This document shows positions 32,282-40,831 of a DNA stretch of 43,835 bases, piece after piece (positions within the stretch are counted from its first letter, which is position 1; every line of letters begins with the position of its first letter). The notes beneath the pieces were generated by a model. It did no database searches, had not been told where the DNA came from, and was given only the letters and a program-made list of their open reading frames with translations. A program made the translations under genes and the position numbers. The stretch spans positions 126,397-170,231 of the forward strand of contig JAUNDC010000001.1 of assembly GCA_030526355.1 (NCBI GenBank), given 5' to 3'. Source of the stretch: Bacillota bacterium. GTDB taxonomy: Bacteria; Bacillota; Clostridia; Peptostreptococcales; Anaerovoracaceae.

Positions 32282-32362
32282 TTGACTTAAAGCGGCAGAA
32301 GTATGTATAATAAATGCGTATGCTTCGCGGACTGCACAGTGCGGCACGTGTCACACTGCAGT
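32282..32362 (+). promoter_or_regulatory. Promoter and leader hairpin of the GlpA-like operon
   Basis: TTGACT (32282-32287) and TATAAT (32306-32311) with an 18-base spacer. The leader holds an interrupted hairpin from ACTGCA (32331-32336) to TGCAGT (32357-32362). GGAGGAAAG then precedes the ATG at 32400. No terminator run follows the hairpin. Confidence 0.65.
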
Positions 32363-32399
32363 ACCGGGTTTATGCATGACAGAATTTGGAGGAAAGCAG

Positions 32400-33893
32400 A
32401 TGTACGATGTAATTGTAGTGGGAGCCGGAGTTGTAGGCTGCAGTACTGCAAGAGAACTCTCAAGATACAAATTAAAAACCCTAGTCCTGGAAAAGGGACA
32501 CGACATATGTGCCGGAGCCAGCAAGGCCAATTCCGGCATGATTCACGCGGGCTATGACCCGATACCGGGAACGAACGAAGCAAAGTTCAATGCCCCAGGA
32601 TGTAAGATGATGTATGAGATATGCGACGAGCTGGATGTGCCGTACGAAAAAAGCGGGACAACTATATTCGCTACTGATGAAAGCGGCATGAAAGAGCTGA
32701 GAAAGCTGGAAGGCTTCGCTCATGAGAATCATGTAGAAGTGAGAATCGTGGAGCCGCCGGAGCTCTATGAGCTTCAGCCTGATATCGGCAAGGATGTGAA
32801 GGCCGTGCTCTGGGTTCCTGAGGGAGGAATAACAACACCGTTTTCGGTTACCTTCGCATTGGCGGAAAACGCACATCATAATGGAGTGGAATTCAGGAAG
32901 GAAGCTGAAGTCATCGCCATAGAAAAAGCACAGGATGAGAATGGCAAACCGTATTTCAAGGTTAGCGCCGGAGAAGAAGAATATACCTGCAGAATCATCA
33001 TCAACTGTGCAGGAGGATGTTCCGACAAAATAAACAATATGGTTTCAGAAAACCACTACCATATAATCCCTCGCTTCGGTGCACACGTGGTGCTGGACAG
33101 GAAGATTTCGGACAAGCTGACAACCACGTTAATGGAAACCCCTCATGATCTGCCGGGAGGCGGCCATACCAAGGGAATGGCGATAATACCGACAACTGGC
33201 GGAACAATGATTCTGGGTTGTGACGCTACAGAAGTTGGAAACCCGGATTTCACAGCCACACGCAGAGAATCCATTGACCAGATAATAGACTACTTCAAAG
33301 AAGCATGGAAATACCTGCCTCTTGACGGCGACGAATTCCCGATGGAGTCAGTAATAGGAATATTCGGAGGCTGCAGACCACACGCAGACACCAATGACTT
33401 TGTCATCGGAGAAGCAGAGGATGCACCAGGATTCATAAACGCAGGAGGTACAGAATCCCCGGGATTCACCTCGGCAGTAGCTATTGCCAGACATGTAGTG
33501 GGAATCGCAGCAGAGAGGCTGAAGCCTGAGAAAAATGAAAGCTTTGACCCATACAGGAAAGTTAAGAAGCCTTTCCGCAATATGACCAATGACGAAAGAA
33601 GAGCAGCAATTGCAGAGAATCCTGATTACGCCAGAGTGGTATGCCGCTGCGAAATGGTAACAGAGGCAGAAATCAGAGATGCCATCAGAAGGCCTCTCGG
33701 CGCGCGAACAGTATCAGAAGTCAAGCTGAGAACAAGAGCTGGCATGGGCAGATGTCAGGGCGGCTTCTGCAGCCCGAGAGTTCTGGAAATACTGTGCGAA
33801 GAGCTTGGCCTTTCGCCTCTTGAAGTAACTCAGTGCGGAGGCCAGTCACAGATTCTCGCAGGTGAAGCGTGCAGCGGGGAGGGACTGGAATGA
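32400..33893 (+). CDS. GlpA-like FAD-dependent dehydrogenase with 2Fe-2S-type C-terminus
   Basis: 497 residues from ATG 32400, chosen by GGAGGAAAG. The FAD-binding start is YDVIVVGAGVVGCSTARELS, followed by DAO-family segments (ANSGMIHAGYDP, later ESPGFTSAVAIA). The last about 90 residues hold CRCEMVTEAEIRDAIRR and RTRAGMGRCQGGFCSPRV, a BFD-like [2Fe-2S] domain with four cysteines, as in anaerobic glycerol-3-phosphate dehydrogenase GlpA. Together with the next two genes it forms the clostridial GlpA/FAD/DUF1667 set, membrane-associated oxidation of glycerol-3-phosphate to dihydroxyacetone phosphate. No glycerol kinase or facilitator is adjacent, so another 2-hydroxyacid-type substrate is possible. 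Confidence 0.87.
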   Translation: MYDVIVVGAGVVGCSTARELSRYKLKTLVLEKGHDICAGASKANSGMIHAGYDPIPGTNEAKFNAPGCKMMYEICDELDVPYEKSGTTIFATDESGMKELRKLEGFAHENHVEVRIVEPPELYELQPDIGKDVKAVLWVPEGGITTPFSVTFALAENAHHNGVEFRKEAEVIAIEKAQDENGKPYFKVSAGEEEYTCRIIINCAGGCSDKINNMVSENHYHIIPRFGAHVVLDRKISDKLTTTLMETPHDLPGGGHTKGMAIIPTTGGTMILGCDATEVGNPDFTATRRESIDQIIDYFKEAWKYLPLDGDEFPMESVIGIFGGCRPHADTNDFVIGEAEDAPGFINAGGTESPGFTSAVAIARHVVGIAAERLKPEKNESFDPYRKVKKPFRNMTNDERRAAIAENPDYARVVCRCEMVTEAEIRDAIRRPLGARTVSEVKLRTRAGMGRCQGGFCSPRVLEILCEELGLSPLEVTQCGGQSQILAGEACSGEGLE

Positions 33894-35194
33894 GAAACAT
33901 AGATTTAGTAGTAATAGGCGGCGGTGCTGCCGGAATGGCAGCGGCTGTCAGTGCATACAAAGCAGGAGTAAAAGATATCCTTATTATTGAAAGAAACGGA
34001 TACCTTGGCGGCGTACTCCGCCAGTGCATCCATAACGGTTTCGGACTGCATCGTTTCCGGGAAGACCTGACCGGAGTGGAATTCGCAGACAGATACTGCA
34101 GCATGGTGGAAGAGCTTCAGATACCGTATATGCTCAATACATTCGTAATAGAAATGAACGAAAACAGAGAAATCACAGCAGTAAATCCTGACGAAGGCCT
34201 TGTTCAGATAAAGGCAAAGGCAATCGTTCTCGCCATGGGCTGTCGCGAGAGGACAAGAAATAATCTGCTGATACCGGGACCGCGAGGCGCAGGAATAATC
34301 ACAGCCGGAACTGCCCAGAGATATCTCAATATCAACGGATATCTGCCGGGGAAAAAGGTAGTGATACTGGGCTCCGGAGATATAGGACTTATAATGGCCC
34401 GCCAGTTCGTGCTGGAAGGCGCCGAGGTTGAAGCGGTTGTTGAAGTCATGCCGTATTCAGGCGGACTGCCGAGAAACATGAAGCAGTGCATCGAGGATTT
34501 CAACATTCCGGTATACTATAACTCTACAGTGTCGGAAATCCGCGGAAAAGAACGTGTGTCATCAGTAATGGTGAGCAAAGTGGACGCGGACAGACGTCCC
34601 GTACCGGGAACGGAGTTTGAGATTCCGTGCGATACACTGATGATTTCTGCAGGGCTCATCCCCGAAAACGAACTGACTGAGCAGGCAGGTATCGAAATAT
34701 CGGCAGGCACAAAGGGAGCCGTTGTCACAGAGGACCTGCAGACAGTGAAGGAAGGTTTCTTCGCCTGCGGCAACGTGCTTCATGTTCACGACCTCGTTGA
34801 CTTCGTGGCATCAGAGGCAGAAGAAGCCGGGAGATTCGCAGCCCGATATATTATGGAAAAGGAGCACGGTGTCGATGCGTCCTGTGAGAGTGGTACTCAG
34901 AGTGAGCCTGCTGCCGGGTATATACATGTGAAGAGCGGAAATGGTGCAGGACCTGCAGTTCCACAGCTGATAAACAGAAATATTCGCACAGATGAGGTCA
35001 CAGTAATGTTTAGGCCCCGCGATAAATACAGAGACGTTACAGTGAAAGCCGAGCAGAACGGCACCGTGATTTTTACAAAAAAACTCGTAGCCGTAACCCC
35101 GGGCGAGATGATACGCCTTGATATTCCTGCATCGGAAATCGGAGCATCAGACGGAGCAGATATCGTCGTATCACTGGAAGGAGGTGCCAACTGA
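33890..35194 (+). CDS. FAD/NAD-linked oxidoreductase, partner of the GlpA-like protein
   Basis: 434 residues from ATG 33890, overlapping the previous stop by four bases. DLVVIGGGAAGMAAAVSAYKAG (FAD), GYLGGVLRQCIHNGFGLHRF, KKVVILGSGDIGLIMARQF (NAD) and FFACGNVLHVHDLVDFVASEAEEAG show a pyridine-nucleotide-disulfide-type reductase fold without a redox CxxxxC pair, as in the second subunit of clostridial GlpA/DUF1667 complexes. A C-terminal strand-rich extension of about 90 residues follows. It likely passes electrons between the dehydrogenase and NAD. Neighbours are the GlpA-like gene upstream and the DUF1667 gene downstream, overlapping by one base. Confidence 0.88.
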   Translation: MRNIDLVVIGGGAAGMAAAVSAYKAGVKDILIIERNGYLGGVLRQCIHNGFGLHRFREDLTGVEFADRYCSMVEELQIPYMLNTFVIEMNENREITAVNPDEGLVQIKAKAIVLAMGCRERTRNNLLIPGPRGAGIITAGTAQRYLNINGYLPGKKVVILGSGDIGLIMARQFVLEGAEVEAVVEVMPYSGGLPRNMKQCIEDFNIPVYYNSTVSEIRGKERVSSVMVSKVDADRRPVPGTEFEIPCDTLMISAGLIPENELTEQAGIEISAGTKGAVVTEDLQTVKEGFFACGNVLHVHDLVDFVASEAEEAGRFAARYIMEKEHGVDASCESGTQSEPAAGYIHVKSGNGAGPAVPQLINRNIRTDEVTVMFRPRDKYRDVTVKAEQNGTVIFTKKLVAVTPGEMIRLDIPASEIGASDGADIVVSLEGGAN

Positions 35195-35553
35195 TGGCTG
35201 ACACAAGAAATGAACTGATATGCATAAGCTGTCCTAGAGGATGCCTTCTCAAGGTTTCAGGTCAGGGAGAAGCTCTGGAGATAACCGGTAATTTCTGTAA
35301 TAAAGGCATCGACTATGCCAGACAGGAAGTCATAGAGCCTGTTCGCGTTCTGACGGTGCTGATGCGCCCGGAGGGAGGCGGCAGACCTGTAAGTGTTAAA
35401 ACCGACAGACCCGTGCCTAAGGATATGCTCAAAAAATGCGCAGCAGAAATCTACAGAAATCATCCGCAGCTGCCTGTCAGAAGCGGCGATGTTCTGATAA
35501 AAGACCTCTGCGGCACAGGAGCCAACGTGGTGGCGACAGCCACACGAGAATAA
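35194..35553 (+). CDS. DUF1667 cysteine-rich protein
   Basis: 119 residues. LICISCPRGCLLKVSG (Cys-x2-Cys-x3-Cys) and NFCNKGIDYARQEVIEPVRVLTVLM are the DUF1667 pattern; a late DLCGTGANVVAT adds a fifth cysteine. It probably binds an Fe-S cluster or zinc as the third member of the GlpA-like complex. The ATG overlaps the upstream stop by one base. The agmatinase-like gene starts 17 bases later behind its own GAAGGAG, so one transcript of four genes is likely. Confidence 0.9.
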   Translation: MADTRNELICISCPRGCLLKVSGQGEALEITGNFCNKGIDYARQEVIEPVRVLTVLMRPEGGGRPVSVKTDRPVPKDMLKKCAAEIYRNHPQLPVRSGDVLIKDLCGTGANVVATATRE

Positions 35554-35570
35554 GAAGGAGTTGATCTGCT

Positions 35571-36485
35571 ATGCTGGAAAATTCGAAACTGCTTAATGAT
35601 TCATGGCTCAGATGGGGAGCGGAAACAAAAGAAAAAGCGAAAGTCTGCATCATGGGTGTTCCATTTGACAATGCGGTAAGCCTTGGAAAAGGCGCGGCAA
35701 AGGGCCCCGAAACCATGCGTACTCTATCCGTTGACATGTCCGATGTCACAGAGGATGACACCGTTATTAAAAAAGGTGTTTTGTATGATATAGGTGATAT
35801 CCCGGTAGACCTCAACTGGGAAAGGTACTACGGGACAGTGGAGGACGAGGCCTATAAGCTGATGAAAACCGGTAATTTCTGCCTGTTCCTGGGTGGAGAT
35901 CATTCAGTGACTATTCCTCTGCATCAGGCCTTTGGAAAGTACCAGACGGAAAAGAAAGAAAACGCAAAGATTGGCATTATCCATTTTGATGCTCATTATG
36001 ATCTGTGCGATGAGTATGATGGTCATAAATGGTCCCATGCATGTACGGAAGCACGAAGTCTGGAAAACGTGATTTCAGGAGAGGATCTGTTTTTCGTCGG
36101 AATCAGAGTTGCGGAGGAAATCGAACTGGAAACCATCGCAGCTAACCCAGGCATTACAGTGGTAAAAGCTATGGAAGTCCACAGGACAGGAGTGGAGGCT
36201 GTTTTCAATAAGCTCAAGGACAAATTCAAGGATTACGATGCAATTTATCTTACTGTCGACATCGATGTACTTGATCCGGCATTTGCACCGGGTACAGGAA
36301 CACCGCAGCCCGGTGGACTGACGATGATTCAGCTTGTTCAGCTGTTTCAGATGATGTTGGAGGAGCTTCCGGTAAAAGCGATGGATATCGTTGAAGTTGC
36401 GCCAGATCTTGATGTCAACAACATCACATCATGGGCAGCTATGAGGCTGATTTTTGATCTGCTAGGTCATTTCAGTAGAAAGTAA
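35571..36485 (+). CDS. Agmatinase/arginase family ureohydrolase
   Basis: 304 residues. Manganese-binding motifs are present: FLGGDHSVT, IIHFDAHYDL and LTVDIDVLDPAFAPGTGTPQPGG. All three metal motifs of the ureohydrolase family (PF00491) are intact, so it is probably active. The family includes agmatinase, arginase, guanidinobutyrase and formiminoglutamase; the loop details do not settle the substrate. The N-terminus (KVCIMGVPFDNAVSLGKGAAKGPETMR) is agmatinase-like. It follows the GlpA-like trio on the same strand, an unusual pairing. A long structured non-coding region follows the stop. Confidence 0.9.
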   Translation: MLENSKLLNDSWLRWGAETKEKAKVCIMGVPFDNAVSLGKGAAKGPETMRTLSVDMSDVTEDDTVIKKGVLYDIGDIPVDLNWERYYGTVEDEAYKLMKTGNFCLFLGGDHSVTIPLHQAFGKYQTEKKENAKIGIIHFDAHYDLCDEYDGHKWSHACTEARSLENVISGEDLFFVGIRVAEEIELETIAANPGITVVKAMEVHRTGVEAVFNKLKDKFKDYDAIYLTVDIDVLDPAFAPGTGTPQPGGLTMIQLVQLFQMMLEELPVKAMDIVEVAPDLDVNNITSWAAMRLIFDLLGHFSRK

Positions 36486-36514
36486 GCGACAATATTATAG
36501 ATAATTGAAATGTG

Positions 36515-36806
36515 TTTTCGACGTGCGTTGCTGTTTAAAGCTATGGCACGTCGAAATTTAGTTCTGCTGAAAAATAAATTGTATTAGTTTTCGACGTGTT
36601 CCTCGTTTCAGAGCTACTATACGTCGAAAATATTTGATATGGTTCAGCATAATTAATTGAATTTATCTATATTAGCTAAATTTCAAAGTAAATTTTCGAC
36701 GTTAGGAAGGCAATTATGTGCATTCACGTCGAAATTTAATCATCTTCCTCCAGAAGAGAAATTTATTTTCGACGTTTTGTGTGTTTTTTTTACAAACACG
36801 TCGAAA
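36515..36806 (+). repeat. Array of four inverted repeats with TTTCGACGT / ACGTCGAAA arms
   Basis: Arms: 36516-36526/36546-36556, 36588-36597/36621-36630, 36694-36702/36726-36734, 36766-36775/36798-36806. Loops are 19, 23, 23 and 22 bases. Left-arm spacing is 72, 106 and 72 bases, as if a two-hairpin unit were duplicated. Loops 1 and 2 look related (GTT.CT.GTTT...AGCTA), the others do not. Arms are near-perfect although the loops have drifted, which suggests selection on the arms. There are no T-runs, so these are not ordinary terminators. Possible roles are protein-binding half-sites in DNA or repeated RNA hairpins in the agmatinase-murE gap. Confidence 0.88.
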
Positions 36807-36812
36807 TTTTTA

Positions 36813-36848
36813 TCTATACCAACTTCTATATCAATTTCTATACCAACT
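36813..36848 (+). repeat. Three 12-bp tandem repeats
   Basis: TCTATACCAACT, TCTATATCAATT, TCTATACCAACT in direct succession, followed by looser CCAAC/TTTC words to about 36890. Nothing else is seen before the murE ribosome site (GGAGGGG). Confidence 0.9.
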
Positions 36849-36972
36849 TCGAATCTAACCAGTTTCTACCAACACATTTTTATCAACATTCTGACGACAT
36901 ATCTGCACTCATATATTTGATAATCTGAAGTAAAATAAATATATAATCAGCAGGTAGGAGGGGAACAGCTGA

Positions 36973-38451
36973 ATGAGATTACGGGATTTATGCATGAACA
37001 CCGAGTGCGTTTTACTTCAGGGGGATTATTTAAAGGAGATAAACAACGTTAGCTACCGCTCGACGGATGTTGCCGAGGGGGATGCGTTTGTATGCATCAA
37101 AGGTGCCAGGACAGATGGGCATAAATATATACATGAGGCTGTTGCCAATGGAGCCGCAGCTGTATTTATGGAAAATGAGGAGTATGCTTCCGAGCTGCCG
37201 GAGGGAGTCACTGCAGTGAAGGTTGGAGATGGACGAAGAGCGTTGGCGGAACTGTCAGCGGCTTATTTCGGATACCCGGCACGCAAGCTTATAACTATCG
37301 GCGTTACAGGAACAAAAGGCAAAACCACTACAGCCCATATAATAAAAAGAATATTGGAAGCAGGCGGCAGAAAAACCGGCATGATAGGAACCACGGGGGT
37401 AGTAATTGGCGATATGAAATATGAATCTGCAAATACAACACCGGAATCATATGAGCTTCACAGAGCTATGGCGGATATGGTCAGGGAAGGGTGCAGCTGT
37501 GTGGTGATGGAAGTGTCTTCTCAAGCCCTCAAGCTGGACAGAACAGCAGGAATAATATTTGATTATTGTATTTATCTGAATCTGTCGGAGGATCACATAG
37601 GCCCGGGGGAGCATAAGGATTTCAGAGAATATCTGGAATGCAAAAGCAGCTTGTTCAGACAGTGCCGGACCGGAATTATCAATATAGATGATAGATATGC
37701 GGAGCAAATTGAGCGTGGCGCAGCCTGCAGGATACTGAAGTTTGGAACATGCGAAGAAGCGGATTATCGCATTATGGAAACTGAGCCATATAAAACAGAA
37801 AACGTGATGGGAATGAGTTTTACGCTGCGCAGAAATGAACCTGAAATAATGAATTGTAAATTCACGATAAACATTCCAGGCGCATTTTCCGTTACAAATG
37901 CTGTGGCTGCAATAGCTGTATGCAGCCTGATTGGCGTTGGAGCAGATATGATAGCAGAAGCACTTATGGATATTCATGTGAAAGGGCGAACTGAACTGTT
38001 AAAAACTGCAGCAGGAGCATATGTCATGATAGACTTTGCGCACAACAGAGCCAGTATGGAAAGTGTACTCGGTACATTAAGAATGTACCTTGATGGCAGA
38101 TTAATATGTATTTTCGGTGCCGGGGGAGACAGGTCACGTGAAAGACGGTTCGGGATGGGCGAAGCTGCAGGGCGGCTGGCGGATCTTTGCATATTGACGG
38201 AGGATAATCCCCGAACAGAGAAGGTATCGGATATCAACGCTGATATAATAACAGGGATTTCGCACGTCGGCGGGCATTATATGGAAATAGAAAACAGAAC
38301 TGAAGCTGTTGCATACGGTATAAGGCATGCCCTCCCGGGGGATATTGTAGTAATCCTGGGGAAAGGGCACGAAAGCTATATCGAAAGAAACGGTGTCAGA
38401 GAGCATTATTCGGATCATGAAGCGGTACAGCAGGCAGTTGAATCTCATTAG
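36973..38451 (+). CDS. murE: UDP-N-acetylmuramyl-tripeptide synthetase
   Basis: 492 residues. The ATP loop GVTGTKGKTTT is at 110-120, MIGTTG and NTTPESYELHRAMADM bind UDP-MurNAc-dipeptide, the carbamylated lysine region is YLECKSSLFRQ, and the C-terminal domain has DNPRTEK. DNPR is the motif of enzymes adding meso-diaminopimelate rather than lysine, so a DAP-type wall is inferred. It acts in the cytosol in peptidoglycan precursor synthesis. It stands apart from other mur/dcw genes in this window, between an unusual repeat region and two ABC transporters, so it may be a second copy. The start is set by AGGAGGGG upstream. Confidence 0.92.
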   Translation: MRLRDLCMNTECVLLQGDYLKEINNVSYRSTDVAEGDAFVCIKGARTDGHKYIHEAVANGAAAVFMENEEYASELPEGVTAVKVGDGRRALAELSAAYFGYPARKLITIGVTGTKGKTTTAHIIKRILEAGGRKTGMIGTTGVVIGDMKYESANTTPESYELHRAMADMVREGCSCVVMEVSSQALKLDRTAGIIFDYCIYLNLSEDHIGPGEHKDFREYLECKSSLFRQCRTGIINIDDRYAEQIERGAACRILKFGTCEEADYRIMETEPYKTENVMGMSFTLRRNEPEIMNCKFTINIPGAFSVTNAVAAIAVCSLIGVGADMIAEALMDIHVKGRTELLKTAAGAYVMIDFAHNRASMESVLGTLRMYLDGRLICIFGAGGDRSRERRFGMGEAAGRLADLCILTEDNPRTEKVSDINADIITGISHVGGHYMEIENRTEAVAYGIRHALPGDIVVILGKGHESYIERNGVREHYSDHEAVQQAVESH

Positions 38452-38506
38452 TGCAGCACATCCCTTTTTTGGAATAATTATTATATATATGTGCGATTGA
38501 CTATGG

Positions 38507-38512
38507 TATAAT
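38507..38512 (+). promoter_or_regulatory. Extended -10 promoter of the ABC pair
   Basis: TGGTATAAT ends at 38512 with TATAAT at 38507-38512. No consensus -35 is seen. The start codon region follows at 38523 (ATG) or 38562 (GTG). Confidence 0.55.
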
Positions 38513-38561
38513 CAAGAAAACAATGGAAACAGGAGTAGACGGAACAGGAGGTTATTACGCG

Positions 38562-40829
38562 GTGATACAGTTAAAAAACGTTTCAAAGTATTATTACAGC
38601 AAGGGAATGATCGCCAGCGGTATTTCCAAAGTGAATCTCACATTGAATATAGGTGAGTTCGTAGTGATAACAGGCGAATCAGGGAGTGGTAAGAGTACGC
38701 TGCTTAATGTGATTTCAGGTCTGGACTCATATGAAGACGGAGAAATGTATATCAATGGAGAAGAAACCAGCCATTATGTGGCGGCAGATTTTGAGGAGTA
38801 CCGCAAGAAGTATATAGGCAACATATTTCAGAACTTCAATCTTGTAAACAGCTACACGGTTTATCAGAATGTGGAACTGATACTGCTGATTAATGGATAC
38901 AAAAAGGACGAAATCAAAAAGAGAATCACAGATATCCTCAGGCGGGTAGGAATGTCGGAGTTTGCAAACACCAAGGTTTCGAAGCTTTCCGGAGGTCAGA
39001 AGCAGAGAGTATCCATAGCAAGAGCTCTGGCTAAGGATACTGATATCATAGTTGCTGATGAACCGACAGGCAACCTTGACAGTGAATCTGCAGAGGGAAT
39101 TGCAAGGCTTCTGAGTGAGATTTCCAAGGATAAGCTTGTGATTGTGGTGACACACAACTATGAGCAGTTTGCAGCGTATGCAACAAGAAAAATAAAAATG
39201 CACGATGGCAAAATTGCGGAGGATGACGGAGTATCCGTGCCGAATGCGGCGGCGGCAGCTATAAATGTCAGAGAAGCGGCGGGTAATAACAGCGAGTCAG
39301 ACAAAGATACAAGAAATACAGCGGCGGGCAGCATTTCAGTACTCAGCAAAATAAGGCTGGGCATCAGAAACACGTTCAACATTTTCCATAAATTCCTGCT
39401 GCTGCTGGTTGTGTTCATTTTCGTCGTAGTGGCAGTGACCTCAGAGTACACCTCATATAACTATCAGAAGGAAGAAATGGAAAAGCTGGGCTGGAATGAT
39501 TATTTCTGGAATTACAGTGAAGACAGGGTGGTTCTCCAAAAAAGCGATGATTCACAATTCACAGAAGATGATTATAAGGCAATCGCCAATGTGGTTAATG
39601 TGAAATCAACAGCACCGAATGATATAATACTGGACAGATCCATATACATAGAAGATGAGAATATATCGCTGGAGGCATATCCTAGAACGGTAGATGAATT
39701 TGATGGCGAACTGCTAATGGGAAGAATGCCTGAAAAAAGGAACGAGGTCATTCTGACAGGAAACAAGGACGATTATTACTTTTCCGAGGAAATAGTCAAT
39801 GACCTGATAGACAAAAAATATACTATTTATTTTGATGACGGCAGAGAAACCAAGGTCAAGATAGTAGGGCTGGCTTACAAAAATTCAGAGGACAGCAGCT
39901 ATATGTATTCGGGTGACGTTTTCGTGACAAATGAGCTTGCAGACGAGCTTCGAAAGGGCGTATACAATGCCAACAGCAGTATAAGCATAACAATAAACGG
40001 CAAGACCCAGGCAGGCGAAGCCAGCTATTACACGATAGCAGCGAACAGCAAGGTTGACAAAGGAAGTGCGATAGTGCCTGAAGATGTGAGCAACTTTTAC
40101 AACGGCGGTAAAGCAAAGGGCAAAGAAATAAAAATTTCAGCGAAAAATCTGTTTTACAAGAAATCTGTAAAGCTTAAAATGGCAGATATATATACCGAAA
40201 AGAACTTCAGCACGCTCACAGGCTACAAGGATTTTGACAGCTATTACGGCACGATCTTTATCAGCAACGCAGACTTTAACAAGCTGTTCAAGCAGGGAAA
40301 TTATCAGGTTTCTGTCTATGTAGATGATGTCAAGCAGATGGATCAGACTCTGGCAGCACTGGAGAATATGGGCTATGTGACACTGCCGCTTAAGGAGCTG
40401 CTGATAAACGATGCAGGCGGAGTGGCTTCGATAATACAGGTTCCTATAGCTGTGATAATAGTGCTGGCACTGTTCTTTATAGCTTATTTTGTAATCAGGC
40501 TGATACTCAAATCAAGGGCGGCATATTTCAGTATTCTCAGAATGCTTGGGCTGGCCAGAAAAAATATCAGGAGGATAATGGATATCGAGCTGGTCACTGT
40601 GACCAATATTGCATATATTATCTATCTGGCTCTGATAGCTTTGATCAAAAAGCATATTCTGCATGGAGAGTATATTGATTACATAAGCACGATGGTGGAA
40701 TATATGGAAATCAAGGACTACGTGATTCTTTATGTCGTTCTGCTCATAATGGCGCTGCTTATTTCAGGGAAATTCGCCAGAAGTCTGTTCAGAAAAACTG
40801 CGCTGGGAACTTTTAGAGAGGAGGAGTGA
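38562..40829 (+). CDS. ABC transporter ATPase fused to FtsX-like permease, first of two
   Basis: 755 residues from the GTG at 38562, with AGGAGG at 38546-38551; an ATG at 38523 would add 13 residues. The N-terminal about 235 residues are a LolD/MacB-type ATPase: Walker A GESGSGKST, signature LSGGQKQRVSIA, Walker B DIIVADEPTGNLD. After a low-complexity Ala/Asn linker comes one helix (about 275-300), a long extracytoplasmic domain of about 330 residues, then three helices at the C-terminus of the FtsX type. This matches MacB topology, which does extrusion or mechanotransmission rather than classical import. The next gene overlaps its end and encodes a similar fusion, so a heterodimer is likely. 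Confidence 0.88.
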   Translation: MIQLKNVSKYYYSKGMIASGISKVNLTLNIGEFVVITGESGSGKSTLLNVISGLDSYEDGEMYINGEETSHYVAADFEEYRKKYIGNIFQNFNLVNSYTVYQNVELILLINGYKKDEIKKRITDILRRVGMSEFANTKVSKLSGGQKQRVSIARALAKDTDIIVADEPTGNLDSESAEGIARLLSEISKDKLVIVVTHNYEQFAAYATRKIKMHDGKIAEDDGVSVPNAAAAAINVREAAGNNSESDKDTRNTAAGSISVLSKIRLGIRNTFNIFHKFLLLLVVFIFVVVAVTSEYTSYNYQKEEMEKLGWNDYFWNYSEDRVVLQKSDDSQFTEDDYKAIANVVNVKSTAPNDIILDRSIYIEDENISLEAYPRTVDEFDGELLMGRMPEKRNEVILTGNKDDYYFSEEIVNDLIDKKYTIYFDDGRETKVKIVGLAYKNSEDSSYMYSGDVFVTNELADELRKGVYNANSSISITINGKTQAGEASYYTIAANSKVDKGSAIVPEDVSNFYNGGKAKGKEIKISAKNLFYKKSVKLKMADIYTEKNFSTLTGYKDFDSYYGTIFISNADFNKLFKQGNYQVSVYVDDVKQMDQTLAALENMGYVTLPLKELLINDAGGVASIIQVPIAVIIVLALFFIAYFVIRLILKSRAAYFSILRMLGLARKNIRRIMDIELVTVTNIAYIIYLALIALIKKHILHGEYIDYISTMVEYMEIKDYVILYVVLLIMALLISGKFARSLFRKTALGTFREEE

Positions 40830-40831
40830 TC

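Noticed and set aside
36588..36630. GTTTCAGAGCTA inside hairpin 2 resembles the repeat/crRNA sequence of a type II CRISPR system
   Set aside because: The match is about a dozen bases, no regularly spaced identical repeats with unique spacers occur and no cas gene is in the window.
36657..36920. 87-codon open frame running through the hairpin array
   Set aside because: It consists of inverted-repeat arms and 12-base repeats, lacks a ribosome site and has no protein-like composition.
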